64,000 nt of DNA from Methylomonas rapida (lineage in GTDB: Bacteria; Pseudomonadota; Gammaproteobacteria; Methylococcales; Methylomonadaceae), in contig NZ_CP113517.1 of NCBI RefSeq assembly GCF_024360925.2, forward strand, positions 1,860,001 through 1,924,000, written 5' to 3'. Positions within the stretch are counted from its first letter, which is position 1; every line of letters starts with the position of its first letter. This document shows positions 55,934 to 64,000 of the stretch, piece by piece. A program made the translations under genes and the position numbers. Below the pieces are notes generated by a model. That model worked only from the letters and a program-made list of their open reading frames with translations, made no database searches and had not been told where the DNA came from.

Positions 55934-58867
55934 ATGCTGAAAAAAATCCTGATTTTATTAGCCGCTTTGCTAATGCTGCCGGGTTTGTACGCGGCGGCAG
56001 GTTTTTGGCTGATTCCCAGGCTGGCGCAGGACAAACTACCGGAAATGCTCGGGGAAATCACCGGGCAGTCCGTGCAGTTGCAGGGGGTGCGCTTCGATCC
56101 TTTTGATTTGAGTGCTGATCTGACGGGTTTCGAGCTGGCGCTGGCGGACGGCAAGCCATTGGTCGCTTTCGATACATTGGCGGCCGATATCGATATGCTC
56201 GAGTCGTTGAAACAGCGTTCAGTGGTCATCGCTTCGGTTTCGTTGCGTAAACCCAACGTCGCCATCGAGCGCAAGGCCGACGGTCGCTTGAATTTCGATG
56301 AACTCATCGAAAAAATATCCTCGGCCAGCGAACAGGGGCAGGCAGAGAGCGAAGGTGGCGTGCCGCCAATTTCGATCCGAAAAATCAGCCTCGAAGAGGG
56401 GCAAATAGTTTGGCGTGATGCAGCTACCGGGCAGTCATTGACGGAAACCCTGGGGCCGGTGAATATCACGCTGTCGGAATTTACGACCCGGCCCGAGGCC
56501 AAGGCACAATTCGACTTGAATCTGAAACTCGCTTCCGGTGGCGGTCTGGATTTGCAGGGAGAACTCAATCCGACAACGCTCGCTGCGCAAGGTCACGTCA
56601 AACTGGACGACCTTGCCTTGCCCAAGGTCTGGCAAATGTTTCTACGCGACAGCATGCCGCTGGAAATCGTCGATGGCAAAATTTCGCTGCAAGCCGATTA
56701 CAGCGTTGCCCCCGGCAATGCTTCCGCAACGCAAGTCTTGATCGATAATGGCGGAATCGAGGTAAAGGCGTTGAGCCTAAACGAAACAGACAAGGCCGAC
56801 GAATTGATCCATTTGCCTGTTCTGGCGGCCACTGGCATACGCTTTGATTTGCAAAGTCAGCAGGTGCACATCGCCACGCTGTCTAGTCAGGATGCCAGGC
56901 TGAAGGCTTGGTTGCAAGCGGATGGGCAGGTCAATTATCAGGCGCTGTTCGCCGCTTCGCCGGAGACCGCGTCGTCCGAGGAAACGGCAGCAACTACCGC
57001 AAAGCCTTGGCGAATTTCGGTAAACGAATTGAAGCTGGCGAATTATCAGCTCGCGTTCATCGATCACAGTCAAACCAAACCGGTGGAAATGTTGTTCGAT
57101 GAACTCGGCTTGAGTGTGCGGGATTATCACAATGCCGATGATGTGAAATTGCCCTTGCAATTTTCCACCCGATTCAATCAGTCGGGACGCATCAAGCTCG
57201 ATGGCGATGTCGGACTGTCACCCTTTTCCGCGAATTGGGCCGTGGAACTGCAGCAAATCAAGCTGAAAACCTTTCAGACTTACCTCGATCCGTATGTGAA
57301 ACTGGAATTGACCGACGGCGACCTGAATACCCAGGGGCATTTGCAACTCGTGGCGGGCGATGAACTGCAGGTCAATTATCAGGGCGATGCCAATATCGAC
57401 AGTCTGATCACAAGAGACAAGGTCAAGAATCAGGACTTTGTCAAATGGCACAATCTGGAATTGAAGCAGATGGTGCTGGATGCGACCAGGCAGGACTTCA
57501 AACTGGCTAAAGTGATCTTTGATCGGCCCTATGTGCGTTTCACCATCAAGCAAGATGGGAGCAACAACGTTTCGGATATCATGGTCGTCAAAAACGCTGA
57601 CAAGCCAAAAACAAAGTCATCCACCCACGCCGGCAGCGCTAAAGTCCAGGCCGACTCTGAGCCGGTCGTCACGATAGGAAAAATTGAATTCAAACAAGGG
57701 CAGTCCGATTTTGCCGATTATTCGTTGATTTTGCCTTTCGTCGTCAAAATGAATGACTTGACTGGCGAAGTGAGTGGGTTTGCCTCCAATACCGACAGCG
57801 CCGCCAAATTGAAATTGCAAGGCAGGGTGCATGATTTGGCGACGGTCAAGATTGGTGGTAGCTATCATCTTAAAAGTGGCGATTCCGATATTGCGCTGAG
57901 TTTCAAGCACCTGCCGCTACCGTTGGTCACACCCTACATGGCTGAGTTCGCGGGTTACCGAATCGAAAAAGGCCAGATGGCGCTCGATTTGAACTACACC
58001 ATCAAGGGCGCGGAACTGAGTGCGCAAAACAAGATTTTTATCGACCAACTGGTGCTTGGCGAAAAGGTCGAAAATCCCAAGGCGGTATCCTTACCCTTGG
58101 AATTGGGGGTGGCTTTGCTGAAAGACTCCGATGGTAAAATCAATCTGGATTTTCCGATTACCGGCAGTCTGGAAGACCCGAAGTTCAGCGTTGGCTCGCT
58201 GGTGGCCGACGTCTTGGTGAATGTCGTCACCAAAGCCGTGAGTTCTCCGTTCAAGGCGATAGCCTCGCTGTTCGACAGCGACGATGATTTGAGCACCATT
58301 GTTTTCGCCGAGGGAAATGGTGAATTGAGTGCGGAAGAAGCCGCGAAACTGGATCAGATTGCCCAGGCCTTGCTTGCCAAACCCGAGCTGGTGTTGGAGA
58401 TCAAAGGCATGGCGTATGAGGCTCAGGATTGGCCGGTGATGCGCTCGGACGCGCTGGCCGACATTCTGAAAAAAATGAAGTCGGGCGAACTGCGTGATAA
58501 GGGCGAGATTATCCGCTCGGAATATATCGAGCTATCGGAAGCCGAGTATCAGCGATTGCTGGCCAAGTTTTATGCCGAGGTGTTTCCGCAGAAAATCGAT
58601 CATTCATTATTTGGCAAACCGCGCATCAAAAATCAGCCGGATGCCGATTTTTACAGCATTGCCAGGCAAGAGCTCGAGGCGATCATGCAACCCGATCCGC
58701 AGCGCCTGAACGAACTGGCCGTGACGCGGGCGAACCATATCGCAAAACATCTGGTCGAGCACGGCAAAGTGGATAGGGGCCGGATTTATATTCTGGCCAC
58801 CGAGTTGAAGCAGCAAGCGTCCGAAGAGGGTATCAGTTCCCGCTTGTCGTTAAACGTGGCATCCTGA
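55934..58867 (+). CDS. AsmA-like DUF748 family envelope protein
   Basis: The 977-residue protein starts with one membrane helix (KKILILLAALLMLPGLYAAAGFWLI). It continues with the AsmA/DUF748 pattern KLPEMLGEITGQSVQLQGVRFDPFDLSADLTGFELA and long beta-rich repeats. AsmA-family proteins form elongated lipid-carrying bridges or affect outer-membrane composition; DUF748 members are mostly unstudied. The C-terminal 200 residues (FAEGNGELSAEEAAKLDQIAQALL) resemble the tail commonly attached to DUF748. It follows the lipoprotein gene by 13 bp, which suggests a joint periplasmic assembly. Confidence 0.85.
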   Translation: MLKKILILLAALLMLPGLYAAAGFWLIPRLAQDKLPEMLGEITGQSVQLQGVRFDPFDLSADLTGFELALADGKPLVAFDTLAADIDMLESLKQRSVVIASVSLRKPNVAIERKADGRLNFDELIEKISSASEQGQAESEGGVPPISIRKISLEEGQIVWRDAATGQSLTETLGPVNITLSEFTTRPEAKAQFDLNLKLASGGGLDLQGELNPTTLAAQGHVKLDDLALPKVWQMFLRDSMPLEIVDGKISLQADYSVAPGNASATQVLIDNGGIEVKALSLNETDKADELIHLPVLAATGIRFDLQSQQVHIATLSSQDARLKAWLQADGQVNYQALFAASPETASSEETAATTAKPWRISVNELKLANYQLAFIDHSQTKPVEMLFDELGLSVRDYHNADDVKLPLQFSTRFNQSGRIKLDGDVGLSPFSANWAVELQQIKLKTFQTYLDPYVKLELTDGDLNTQGHLQLVAGDELQVNYQGDANIDSLITRDKVKNQDFVKWHNLELKQMVLDATRQDFKLAKVIFDRPYVRFTIKQDGSNNVSDIMVVKNADKPKTKSSTHAGSAKVQADSEPVVTIGKIEFKQGQSDFADYSLILPFVVKMNDLTGEVSGFASNTDSAAKLKLQGRVHDLATVKIGGSYHLKSGDSDIALSFKHLPLPLVTPYMAEFAGYRIEKGQMALDLNYTIKGAELSAQNKIFIDQLVLGEKVENPKAVSLPLELGVALLKDSDGKINLDFPITGSLEDPKFSVGSLVADVLVNVVTKAVSSPFKAIASLFDSDDDLSTIVFAEGNGELSAEEAAKLDQIAQALLAKPELVLEIKGMAYEAQDWPVMRSDALADILKKMKSGELRDKGEIIRSEYIELSEAEYQRLLAKFYAEVFPQKIDHSLFGKPRIKNQPDADFYSIARQELEAIMQPDPQRLNELAVTRANHIAKHLVEHGKVDRGRIYILATELKQQASEEGISSRLSLNVAS

Positions 58868-58950
58868 CCGGTAGTGAGTCCTTTGTACTATAATTGCGTA
58901 CTCATAAAATCAAATCCTGTTTTTTCAATACAGGGATACGTGGAGATGAA

Positions 58951-59397
58951 ATGAAAACCCGAGTTTCCCGCATTATATTTACCCTGATTGCGGCATGTTC
59001 GACAGGATTCACTGCCATGCCCGTGGCTGCCCAATCGATGACCTCCTGCACCATGACCTACAAGATGAGTGGCTGGTCTTTTGTCTATAAGCAGTACGAT
59101 GGCGTCGGGCATATTAGCTGCAGTAACGGGCAGCGCGCCCAGGTGGGGCTGTCGTCGAAAAGCATAGGCTTTACGATAGGCAAGTCGGAAATCGAAGGAA
59201 CCGGGGTTTTTTCGGAGGTACGAAATCTGAACGAGATCTATGGCCATTATGTGGCGCTGGGAGGACACGCCGGCGTGACAAAATCGGTCGATGGACAGGT
59301 TTTGACCTCGGGCGAAATCTCGCTGGTATTGTCCGGAAAGGGACGCGGAGTGGACATCGGCGTCACGCTCGGGGCATTGAATGTAACGCCGCGATAG
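58951..59397 (+). CDS. Small exported protein of unknown function
   Basis: I chose ATG 58951 (MKTRVSRIIFTLIAACSTG) because GGAGATGA lies just upstream. This gives 148 residues with a signal peptide ending near VAAQS. The mature part has two Cys early (SCTMTYK and ISCSNGQ), which could form a disulfide, then Gly-rich alternating segments (GHYVALGGHAGVTKS, GRGVDIGVTLGALNV) that suggest a small beta-barrel or beta-sandwich. No family is recognised. It lies 84 bp after the DUF748 gene. Confidence 0.65.
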   Translation: MKTRVSRIIFTLIAACSTGFTAMPVAAQSMTSCTMTYKMSGWSFVYKQYDGVGHISCSNGQRAQVGLSSKSIGFTIGKSEIEGTGVFSEVRNLNEIYGHYVALGGHAGVTKSVDGQVLTSGEISLVLSGKGRGVDIGVTLGALNVTPR

Positions 59398-59423
59398 GAC
59401 GAGCCTGGCCCGGAAAGGACAAC

Positions 59424-59549
59424 ATGAAACCGTTTAGAACAAGATTCGTTGGTATGGAGGTATCTGTTGTCGCTGAACGAAAATCACCATTGAACCGGAA
59501 CAAGATTGCCGGTTTCATGGCTAAAGCCATAAACATGGACAACGTGTGA
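59424..59549 (+). CDS. 41-residue ORF coupled to the following gene
   Basis: The frame ATG 59424 to TGA 59547-59549 encodes a basic 41-residue peptide (MKPFRTRFVGMEVSVVAERK and so on) with no signal or membrane segment. AAGGA lies at about nine bases before the ATG. Its stop overlaps the GTG start of the 530-residue protein by four bases (GTGA at 59546-59549), an arrangement typical of translational coupling. The function is unknown. It could be a real small protein or a leader peptide whose translation opens the next start. Confidence 0.45.
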   Translation: MKPFRTRFVGMEVSVVAERKSPLNRNKIAGFMAKAINMDNV

Positions 59550-61138
59550 AAAACTCTTTTTTTCTAGTCATTCCTGAACAGAGAAACGACCCACAGTTGG
59601 CGAAGACCTTTGTCGAGCCCAATTTACGGCAATGGGTTGCCGAGTTGCCTACGGCCAATCCCGGCCTGGCCACGCGTCTGTTTCAGGATTTGGTCAATGA
59701 CCTGATCTCCCTGGAGATGAGCAACGCTAATCGCCTGAATGCGCTGGAGTTGCTCAGACAACAATTCTTGATCATCGAGGATTATCTGCGCTCTAGATTG
59801 ATCAAATCCGGTTTTCCGAAGGGCGAGGTGGAAAGAAAAATATTCGCCTTGGTCGTCGTCATCGAAAAACAATTCACCATCGGCTATTGGATGGTCGCGC
59901 GCGGTTTGACGCGCCGAGAAATCGGCTGGCTGCAAGGCAAGAATACCGCCTTGTCCATTCAACGTTGCATCAAGGGGTTGAGCAACATTGTCATTACCCA
60001 TTACATGATGAGTTTGCCGGTGCCGGACTGGATTTGGTTCGATCTGCACTCGCTGAACCGCCTGGCCTGCAAACTCGGTAAGGAAAACGTCCGGGTGGCT
60101 GATTCATCTGGAATTTTCAGCAAATCCAGCAGCATCTCGGACAGTTACAAGCAGATTTTACTGCTTAGTTTGGCGTATCCTTCCGGTCTGATGCAGAAAG
60201 AGTACCAGCAGGTTTATGGCTTTATCGAGAAAATCAGCGATCTGGTGGAGATCGAAAAGAAGCCGGTGGCCGATCAGGCGGTGCAATGCGTGATTTTGGT
60301 TGATGAAGATTTGCCGCCCAGTTTTGTCGGCGATACGGCGGTGCAGACCGACAAGCGCGCCGAGTCTGCAAAAATGTATCTTAACTTGACCCGGTTGCAA
60401 AAATTGGTCAAACAGGCCGAGAAATTTTGCAGCAAGGATGAGGCGCGCTTCAGTTCCCTGGAAATGCGCAAGGGTGATGACCAGAGATTATCGGCCGAGC
60501 TGTTCGATTATCTGATGCAGCGCTGGCAAGGCCAGGAGCCGCAAGGCACGGCTTTTTTCACGGACAGATTGAGCCGTTATTTGACGATTGGGCTCGATGC
60601 GACCCATGAATTGCTCGATCCCGCGCTGAATGAAACGAGGGATTTGGAAATTTTGGCCGAAACCTACTCCGACCGTGCGCTTTACTGCGGTTTTGACAAG
60701 GAAGGCGTGTTGTCCATCGGGAGCATGGTAAGCTTTAGAAAGACCGATGCGCTACCTTACCAACGATGCTTGGGCGTCGTCTGCAAGATTCAATTGCCCA
60801 AGGAAGACAACAAGCTGATTTTCGAAGTGACCATCGTTGCCCAGCAAGTCTATGCCGTGGCCTATCATGAAATGAATGCGCCGGCGGGGGCGGAACCCAG
60901 GAAAGCCTTGTTGTATGGCGTCAAGAGTGAACGGGAGGAAAGAAGTTACATTATCCTGGAATCCTTCATGCTAAAGGATGGCGATGTCTTGAGAATGTTC
61001 ATGGCGCAGGAAAATTTTCCCATCATTCTCAATGGACGTAAGAACATCGGCTTGGGCTATTGGCAGTTCGAATGCCGTCGCATCATGGAAAAGACCGCGC
61101 CTCAGCAAGATAGCAAAAAAGGTTATGATTTTATCTAA
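59546..61138 (+). CDS. Conserved-looking protein of unknown function (530 aa)
   Basis: Translation seems to begin at GTG 59546 (MKNSFFLVIPEQRNDPQLAK). The protein is cytoplasmic by sequence: no signal peptide or membrane helix. The N-terminal 170 residues are helical (NLRQWVAELPTANPGLATRL, LRQQFLIIEDYLRSRLIKSG). The C-terminal 160 residues look beta-rich (SIGSMVSFRKTDALPYQRCLGVVCKIQLP, RSYIILESFML). I thought of a PilZ-like c-di-GMP receptor, but the RxxxR and D/N-x-S-x-x-G motifs are not seen. It lies 65 bp upstream of rnr. I do not assign a function. Confidence 0.75.
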   Translation: MKNSFFLVIPEQRNDPQLAKTFVEPNLRQWVAELPTANPGLATRLFQDLVNDLISLEMSNANRLNALELLRQQFLIIEDYLRSRLIKSGFPKGEVERKIFALVVVIEKQFTIGYWMVARGLTRREIGWLQGKNTALSIQRCIKGLSNIVITHYMMSLPVPDWIWFDLHSLNRLACKLGKENVRVADSSGIFSKSSSISDSYKQILLLSLAYPSGLMQKEYQQVYGFIEKISDLVEIEKKPVADQAVQCVILVDEDLPPSFVGDTAVQTDKRAESAKMYLNLTRLQKLVKQAEKFCSKDEARFSSLEMRKGDDQRLSAELFDYLMQRWQGQEPQGTAFFTDRLSRYLTIGLDATHELLDPALNETRDLEILAETYSDRALYCGFDKEGVLSIGSMVSFRKTDALPYQRCLGVVCKIQLPKEDNKLIFEVTIVAQQVYAVAYHEMNAPAGAEPRKALLYGVKSEREERSYIILESFMLKDGDVLRMFMAQENFPIILNGRKNIGLGYWQFECRRIMEKTAPQQDSKKGYDFI

Positions 61139-61203
61139 CACCAGCCGCTGCCGCAGGGCAGTTAAATGCCGTTTTCGGCGACCGTTTTATTCAATGAAAA
61201 TAA

Positions 61204-63495
61204 ATGACAGACAATATTGATCAGGTTACTGATTTTAAAGCTCTAGAAGATCCCTACGCTCAGCGCGAAGCCGAGAAGTACGAAAATCCCATCCCCAGTC
61301 GTGAGTTGATTCTTCGGCTCATCGAACAAGCCGGCAAACCTTTACGTCGACAACAAATCGCCCAACAATTCGGCCTGGAAACGCCGGACGCGCTGGAAGC
61401 ATTACGCAGACGCCTGCGCGCGATGGAGCGTGACGGGCAATTGGTTTTCAACAGCCGGCAAAAATACAGCCTGGGTGACGGGCACAACACCATCGCCGGG
61501 CGCGTGTTGGGGCATCCGGAAGGCTTTGGTTTCTTGAAGCCGGACGACGGCAGCGACGATTTGTTTTTGTCGCCGAGAGAGATGAAGCCCTTGATGCACA
61601 ATGACAGGGTCGTCGCGCGCGTGTCCGGCATCGACCGAAAAGGTCGCCGCGAAGCCGCGGTGATCGAAATTACCGAGCGCAACACCCACCAGGTGGTAGG
61701 ACGCTTTTTCATCGAGGGGCGTGTGGCATATGTCGTTCCGGATAACAAAAAGCTGATTCACGAAGTGTTGATCGCCAAGGAAGACACCGGCGGCGCGCAA
61801 AAAGGCCAGATCGTCGTCGCCGAAATCATTCAGCAGCCCACCGCGCACTGTCAACCGCTAGGCCGAGTGACTGAAGTGCTGGGCATGCACATGGCGCCCG
61901 GCATGGAAATCGAAATGGCGATTCGGTCTTACGAATTGCCGAATCAGTGGCCGGATGCTCTGCTGAACGAAATCAAGAATTTGACACCGGAAGTGCCCGA
62001 AGCAGCCAAGCAGGGTAGGGAAGACATCCGTCATTTGCCGTTGGTGACCATAGACGGCGAGGACGCGCGCGATTTCGACGATGCGGTTTATGCGCAAAAA
62101 ACCACCAAGGGCTGGAAGCTGCTGGTGGCGATTGCCGACGTTTCGCATTACGTCCAGGTCGATACCGCATTGGATCAGGAAGCCAGAAGTCGCAGTACCT
62201 CGGTGTACTTTCCGGAAAAAGTCATCCCGATGTTGCCGGAGATTCTGTCGAATGGCTTGTGTTCTCTGAATCCGCAGGTGGACAGGTTATGCATGGTCTG
62301 CGAACTCGTCATCAATCAGGACGGCAACGTGTTGCGCTCGCGGTTTTTCGAAGCGGTGATGCGCTCGCACGCCCGTTTGACCTATACCCAGGTGGCGAAG
62401 ATGCTGGTCGACAAAGACCAGAAACTGGCGGAAAAATACGCCGATTTGCTGCCACATTTACAGACTTTGCATGATTTGTACAAGGTCATGCGTGGACAAC
62501 GCGAACTGCGCGGGGCGATGGATTTCGACACCCAGGAAACCCGCATTATCTTCGGGCCGCAACGCAAGATCGCCGAAATCGTGCCGTTGGTGCGCAACGA
62601 TGCGCATAAACTGATCGAGGAGTTCATGATCACCGCGAATACCGCGGCGGCGAAGTTCTTGAATCGCAAAAAAATGCCGCGCTTATTGCGCATACACGAC
62701 GGTCCGGGGGCGGAAAAACTGCTGGCCTTGAAAACCTTTCTCGGCGAGTTGGGCTTGTATTTGGGCGGCGGCGCGCAGCCGACGCCGTTGGATTACATGC
62801 ATTTGCTGGAGTCGGTCCAGGAACGTCCGGACGCGCACCTGATACAAACCATTTTGCTGCGCTCGATGTCGCAAGCCGTCTATAGTCCGGAAACCAAAGG
62901 CCATTTCGGCCTGGCGCTAGAGGCTTATGCGCATTTTACCTCGCCGATTCGGCGCTATCCTGATTTGCTGGTGCACCGGGCGATCAGGCATTGCCTCGCT
63001 GGCAAGAAGCCCGGCGAGTTTCATTACACCCATGCCGACATGGTGCTGTTGGGTGAGCACTGTTCCGCCAACGAGCGCCGCGCCGACGATGCCACCCGTG
63101 ATGTGGTCACCTGGTTGAAGTGCGAATACATGATGGACAAAATCGGCGAGGATTTCGACGGTGTCATTTCCGCGGTCACCGGTTTCGGTTTCTTCGTCGA
63201 ATTGCAGTCGATTTATGTCGAAGGCCTGGTTCATATCGCCTCGTTGCATAACGATTATTTCAATTATGACTCGGGGCGGCATCAATTGTATGGGGAGCGC
63301 AGCGGTGTACGTTATCGGCTGGGCGACGTAGTCCGCGTCAAGGTCGTGCGGGTGAATCTGGACGACAAAAAGATCGATTTTGAACTGATACAGTCGGCAA
63401 AAAACAAAAAATCGGAACAGAAATCCGTCAAGAAACCTGCCAAGGCCAAAGAAAGCAAGGCCAAAAGTTCATCCAAGAGACGCCGGCGTTCATGA
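61204..63495 (+). CDS. rnr: Ribonuclease R
   Basis: RNase R is a processive 3'-5' exoribonuclease that can degrade structured RNA, rRNA and mRNA, and takes part in trans-translation clean-up. The 763 residues show a winged-helix start (LILRLIEQAGKPLRRQQIAQQFG), cold-shock domains, the RNB catalytic motif VTIDGEDARDFDDAVYA with its Asp cluster, and ALEAYAHFTSPIRRYPDLLVHRAI. An S1 domain (about 650-720) and a Lys-rich tail of about 30 residues end the protein. Its stop overlaps the rlmB start by four bases (ATGA). Confidence 0.97.
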   Translation: MTDNIDQVTDFKALEDPYAQREAEKYENPIPSRELILRLIEQAGKPLRRQQIAQQFGLETPDALEALRRRLRAMERDGQLVFNSRQKYSLGDGHNTIAGRVLGHPEGFGFLKPDDGSDDLFLSPREMKPLMHNDRVVARVSGIDRKGRREAAVIEITERNTHQVVGRFFIEGRVAYVVPDNKKLIHEVLIAKEDTGGAQKGQIVVAEIIQQPTAHCQPLGRVTEVLGMHMAPGMEIEMAIRSYELPNQWPDALLNEIKNLTPEVPEAAKQGREDIRHLPLVTIDGEDARDFDDAVYAQKTTKGWKLLVAIADVSHYVQVDTALDQEARSRSTSVYFPEKVIPMLPEILSNGLCSLNPQVDRLCMVCELVINQDGNVLRSRFFEAVMRSHARLTYTQVAKMLVDKDQKLAEKYADLLPHLQTLHDLYKVMRGQRELRGAMDFDTQETRIIFGPQRKIAEIVPLVRNDAHKLIEEFMITANTAAAKFLNRKKMPRLLRIHDGPGAEKLLALKTFLGELGLYLGGGAQPTPLDYMHLLESVQERPDAHLIQTILLRSMSQAVYSPETKGHFGLALEAYAHFTSPIRRYPDLLVHRAIRHCLAGKKPGEFHYTHADMVLLGEHCSANERRADDATRDVVTWLKCEYMMDKIGEDFDGVISAVTGFGFFVELQSIYVEGLVHIASLHNDYFNYDSGRHQLYGERSGVRYRLGDVVRVKVVRVNLDDKKIDFELIQSAKNKKSEQKSVKKPAKAKESKAKSSSKRRRRS

Positions 63496-64000
63496 GTGCT
63501 ACACAATTATTTGGGATACATGCCGTGCAAGCGGCACTGGAATATTCGCCGCAAAAAATTCGCCGCGCCTGGGTCGATAGCCAAAGGCAGGACGCTCGCT
63601 TGAAGCCCGTGCTGGATGAGTTGATGGCCTTGGGGGTTCAGCCGGAAAAGACCGAACGCAAGAAACTGGACCGCATGGCGGATGGCAAAAGCCATCAAGG
63701 TATCGTCGTTGCGGTGGAATTGCCGGCCATCCATAACGAAGATCAGCTGAAACGGGCTGTGGAAGCGTTGCAGGAACCGGCTTTCTATCTGGTATTGGAC
63801 CAAGTGCAGGACCCGCATAATCTGGGTGCCTGCTTGCGTACGGCGGATGCGGTGGGCGCGCATGGCATCATCGTCACCAAGGATAATGCCGCCGGCATTA
63901 CCCCGACTGTTTGCAAGGTCGCCAGCGGGGCCGCCGAAACCGTGCCGGTTTATCAAGTGACCAATCTGGCCAGGGTGTTGCGCTGGTTGAAGGAACAAGA
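63492..64000 (+). CDS. rlmB: 23S rRNA (guanosine(2251)-2'-O)-methyltransferase, cut by the window edge
   Basis: RlmB is a SpoU/TrmH-family knotted methyltransferase that modifies Gm2251 in 23S rRNA. The 169 visible residues have the L30e-like N-terminal domain (LFGIHAVQAALEYSPQKIRRAWVD) and SpoU motif 1 in YLVLDQVQDPHNLGACLRTADAVGAHGIIV; motifs 2 and 3 lie beyond the end. The rnr-rlmB order with a 4-base overlap matches E. coli. Confidence 0.95.
   Translation, partial: MSATQLFGIHAVQAALEYSPQKIRRAWVDSQRQDARLKPVLDELMALGVQPEKTERKKLDRMADGKSHQGIVVAVELPAIHNEDQLKRAVEALQEPAFYLVLDQVQDPHNLGACLRTADAVGAHGIIVTKDNAAGITPTVCKVASGAAETVPVYQVTNLARVLRWLKEQ

Noticed and set aside
59546..61138. PilZ c-di-GMP receptor assignment for the 530-residue protein
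   Set aside because: The defining RxxxR and D/N-x-S-x-x-G motifs are not visible, so the link to the c-di-GMP genes here is unsupported.

Overview
The window reads as chromosomal DNA of a gammaproteobacterium, most likely a Methylomonas-like gamma-methanotroph (inference). The rpsB-tsf-pyrH-frr-uppS-cdsA-dxr-rseP order and the map-glnD pair are typical of Gammaproteobacteria. A PEP-CTERM protein, a LapD/LapG pair, a pyruvate phosphate dikinase and many short palindromic intergenic repeats fit that lineage. No marker such as methane monooxygenase lies here, so the family assignment is not proven. I found no rRNA, tRNA or CRISPR array.

Layout. 1-11.5 kb is an AT-rich surface-polysaccharide island: an SMR-type membrane protein, a GT2 glycosyltransferase fused to a methyltransferase and a polytopic membrane protein joined by 4-base stop/start overlaps, then gmd and fcl for GDP-L-fucose, three more glycosyltransferases and a sugar-nucleotide-type SDR. 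At 11.7-13.2 kb an IS4/IS50-type insertion sequence sits inside a palindromic repeat, with a 10-bp target duplication. 13.5-21.1 kb carries cysJ and an unusually long gltB on the minus strand. 21.4-26.1 kb has a UbiH-family hydroxylase, a PEP-CTERM exoprotein and a secreted subtilase. 26.2-28.8 kb has lapG and lapD (c-di-GMP control of adhesin cleavage). 29.2-32.7 kb has glnD and map. 32.9-41.1 kb is the translation, isoprenoid and envelope cluster, ending in a dsbC-like gene. 41.3-49.7 kb has a Fur/Zur-type regulator, two diguanylate cyclases with Tll0287-like (CxxCH) sensor domains, and ppdK between them. 50-53.7 kb has trhP, rraA, ispH, a rhodanese and hslR. 54.1-61.1 kb is mostly uncharacterised: a lipoprotein, an AsmA/DUF748 protein, a small exported protein, a 41-codon ORF and a 530-aa protein. 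The window ends in rnr and the start of rlmB.

How the genes connect. Two themes recur. One is the cell surface: fucosylated polysaccharide, PEP-CTERM protein, subtilase, LapG protease, lipoprotein and AsmA-like protein. The other is cyclic-di-GMP: two apparently active GGDEF enzymes and one degenerate LapD receptor. Central nitrogen and carbon functions (glnD, gltB, ppdK) are interspersed. The intergenic DNA holds at least five multi-copy palindromic repeat families that account for most gaps over 200 bp.
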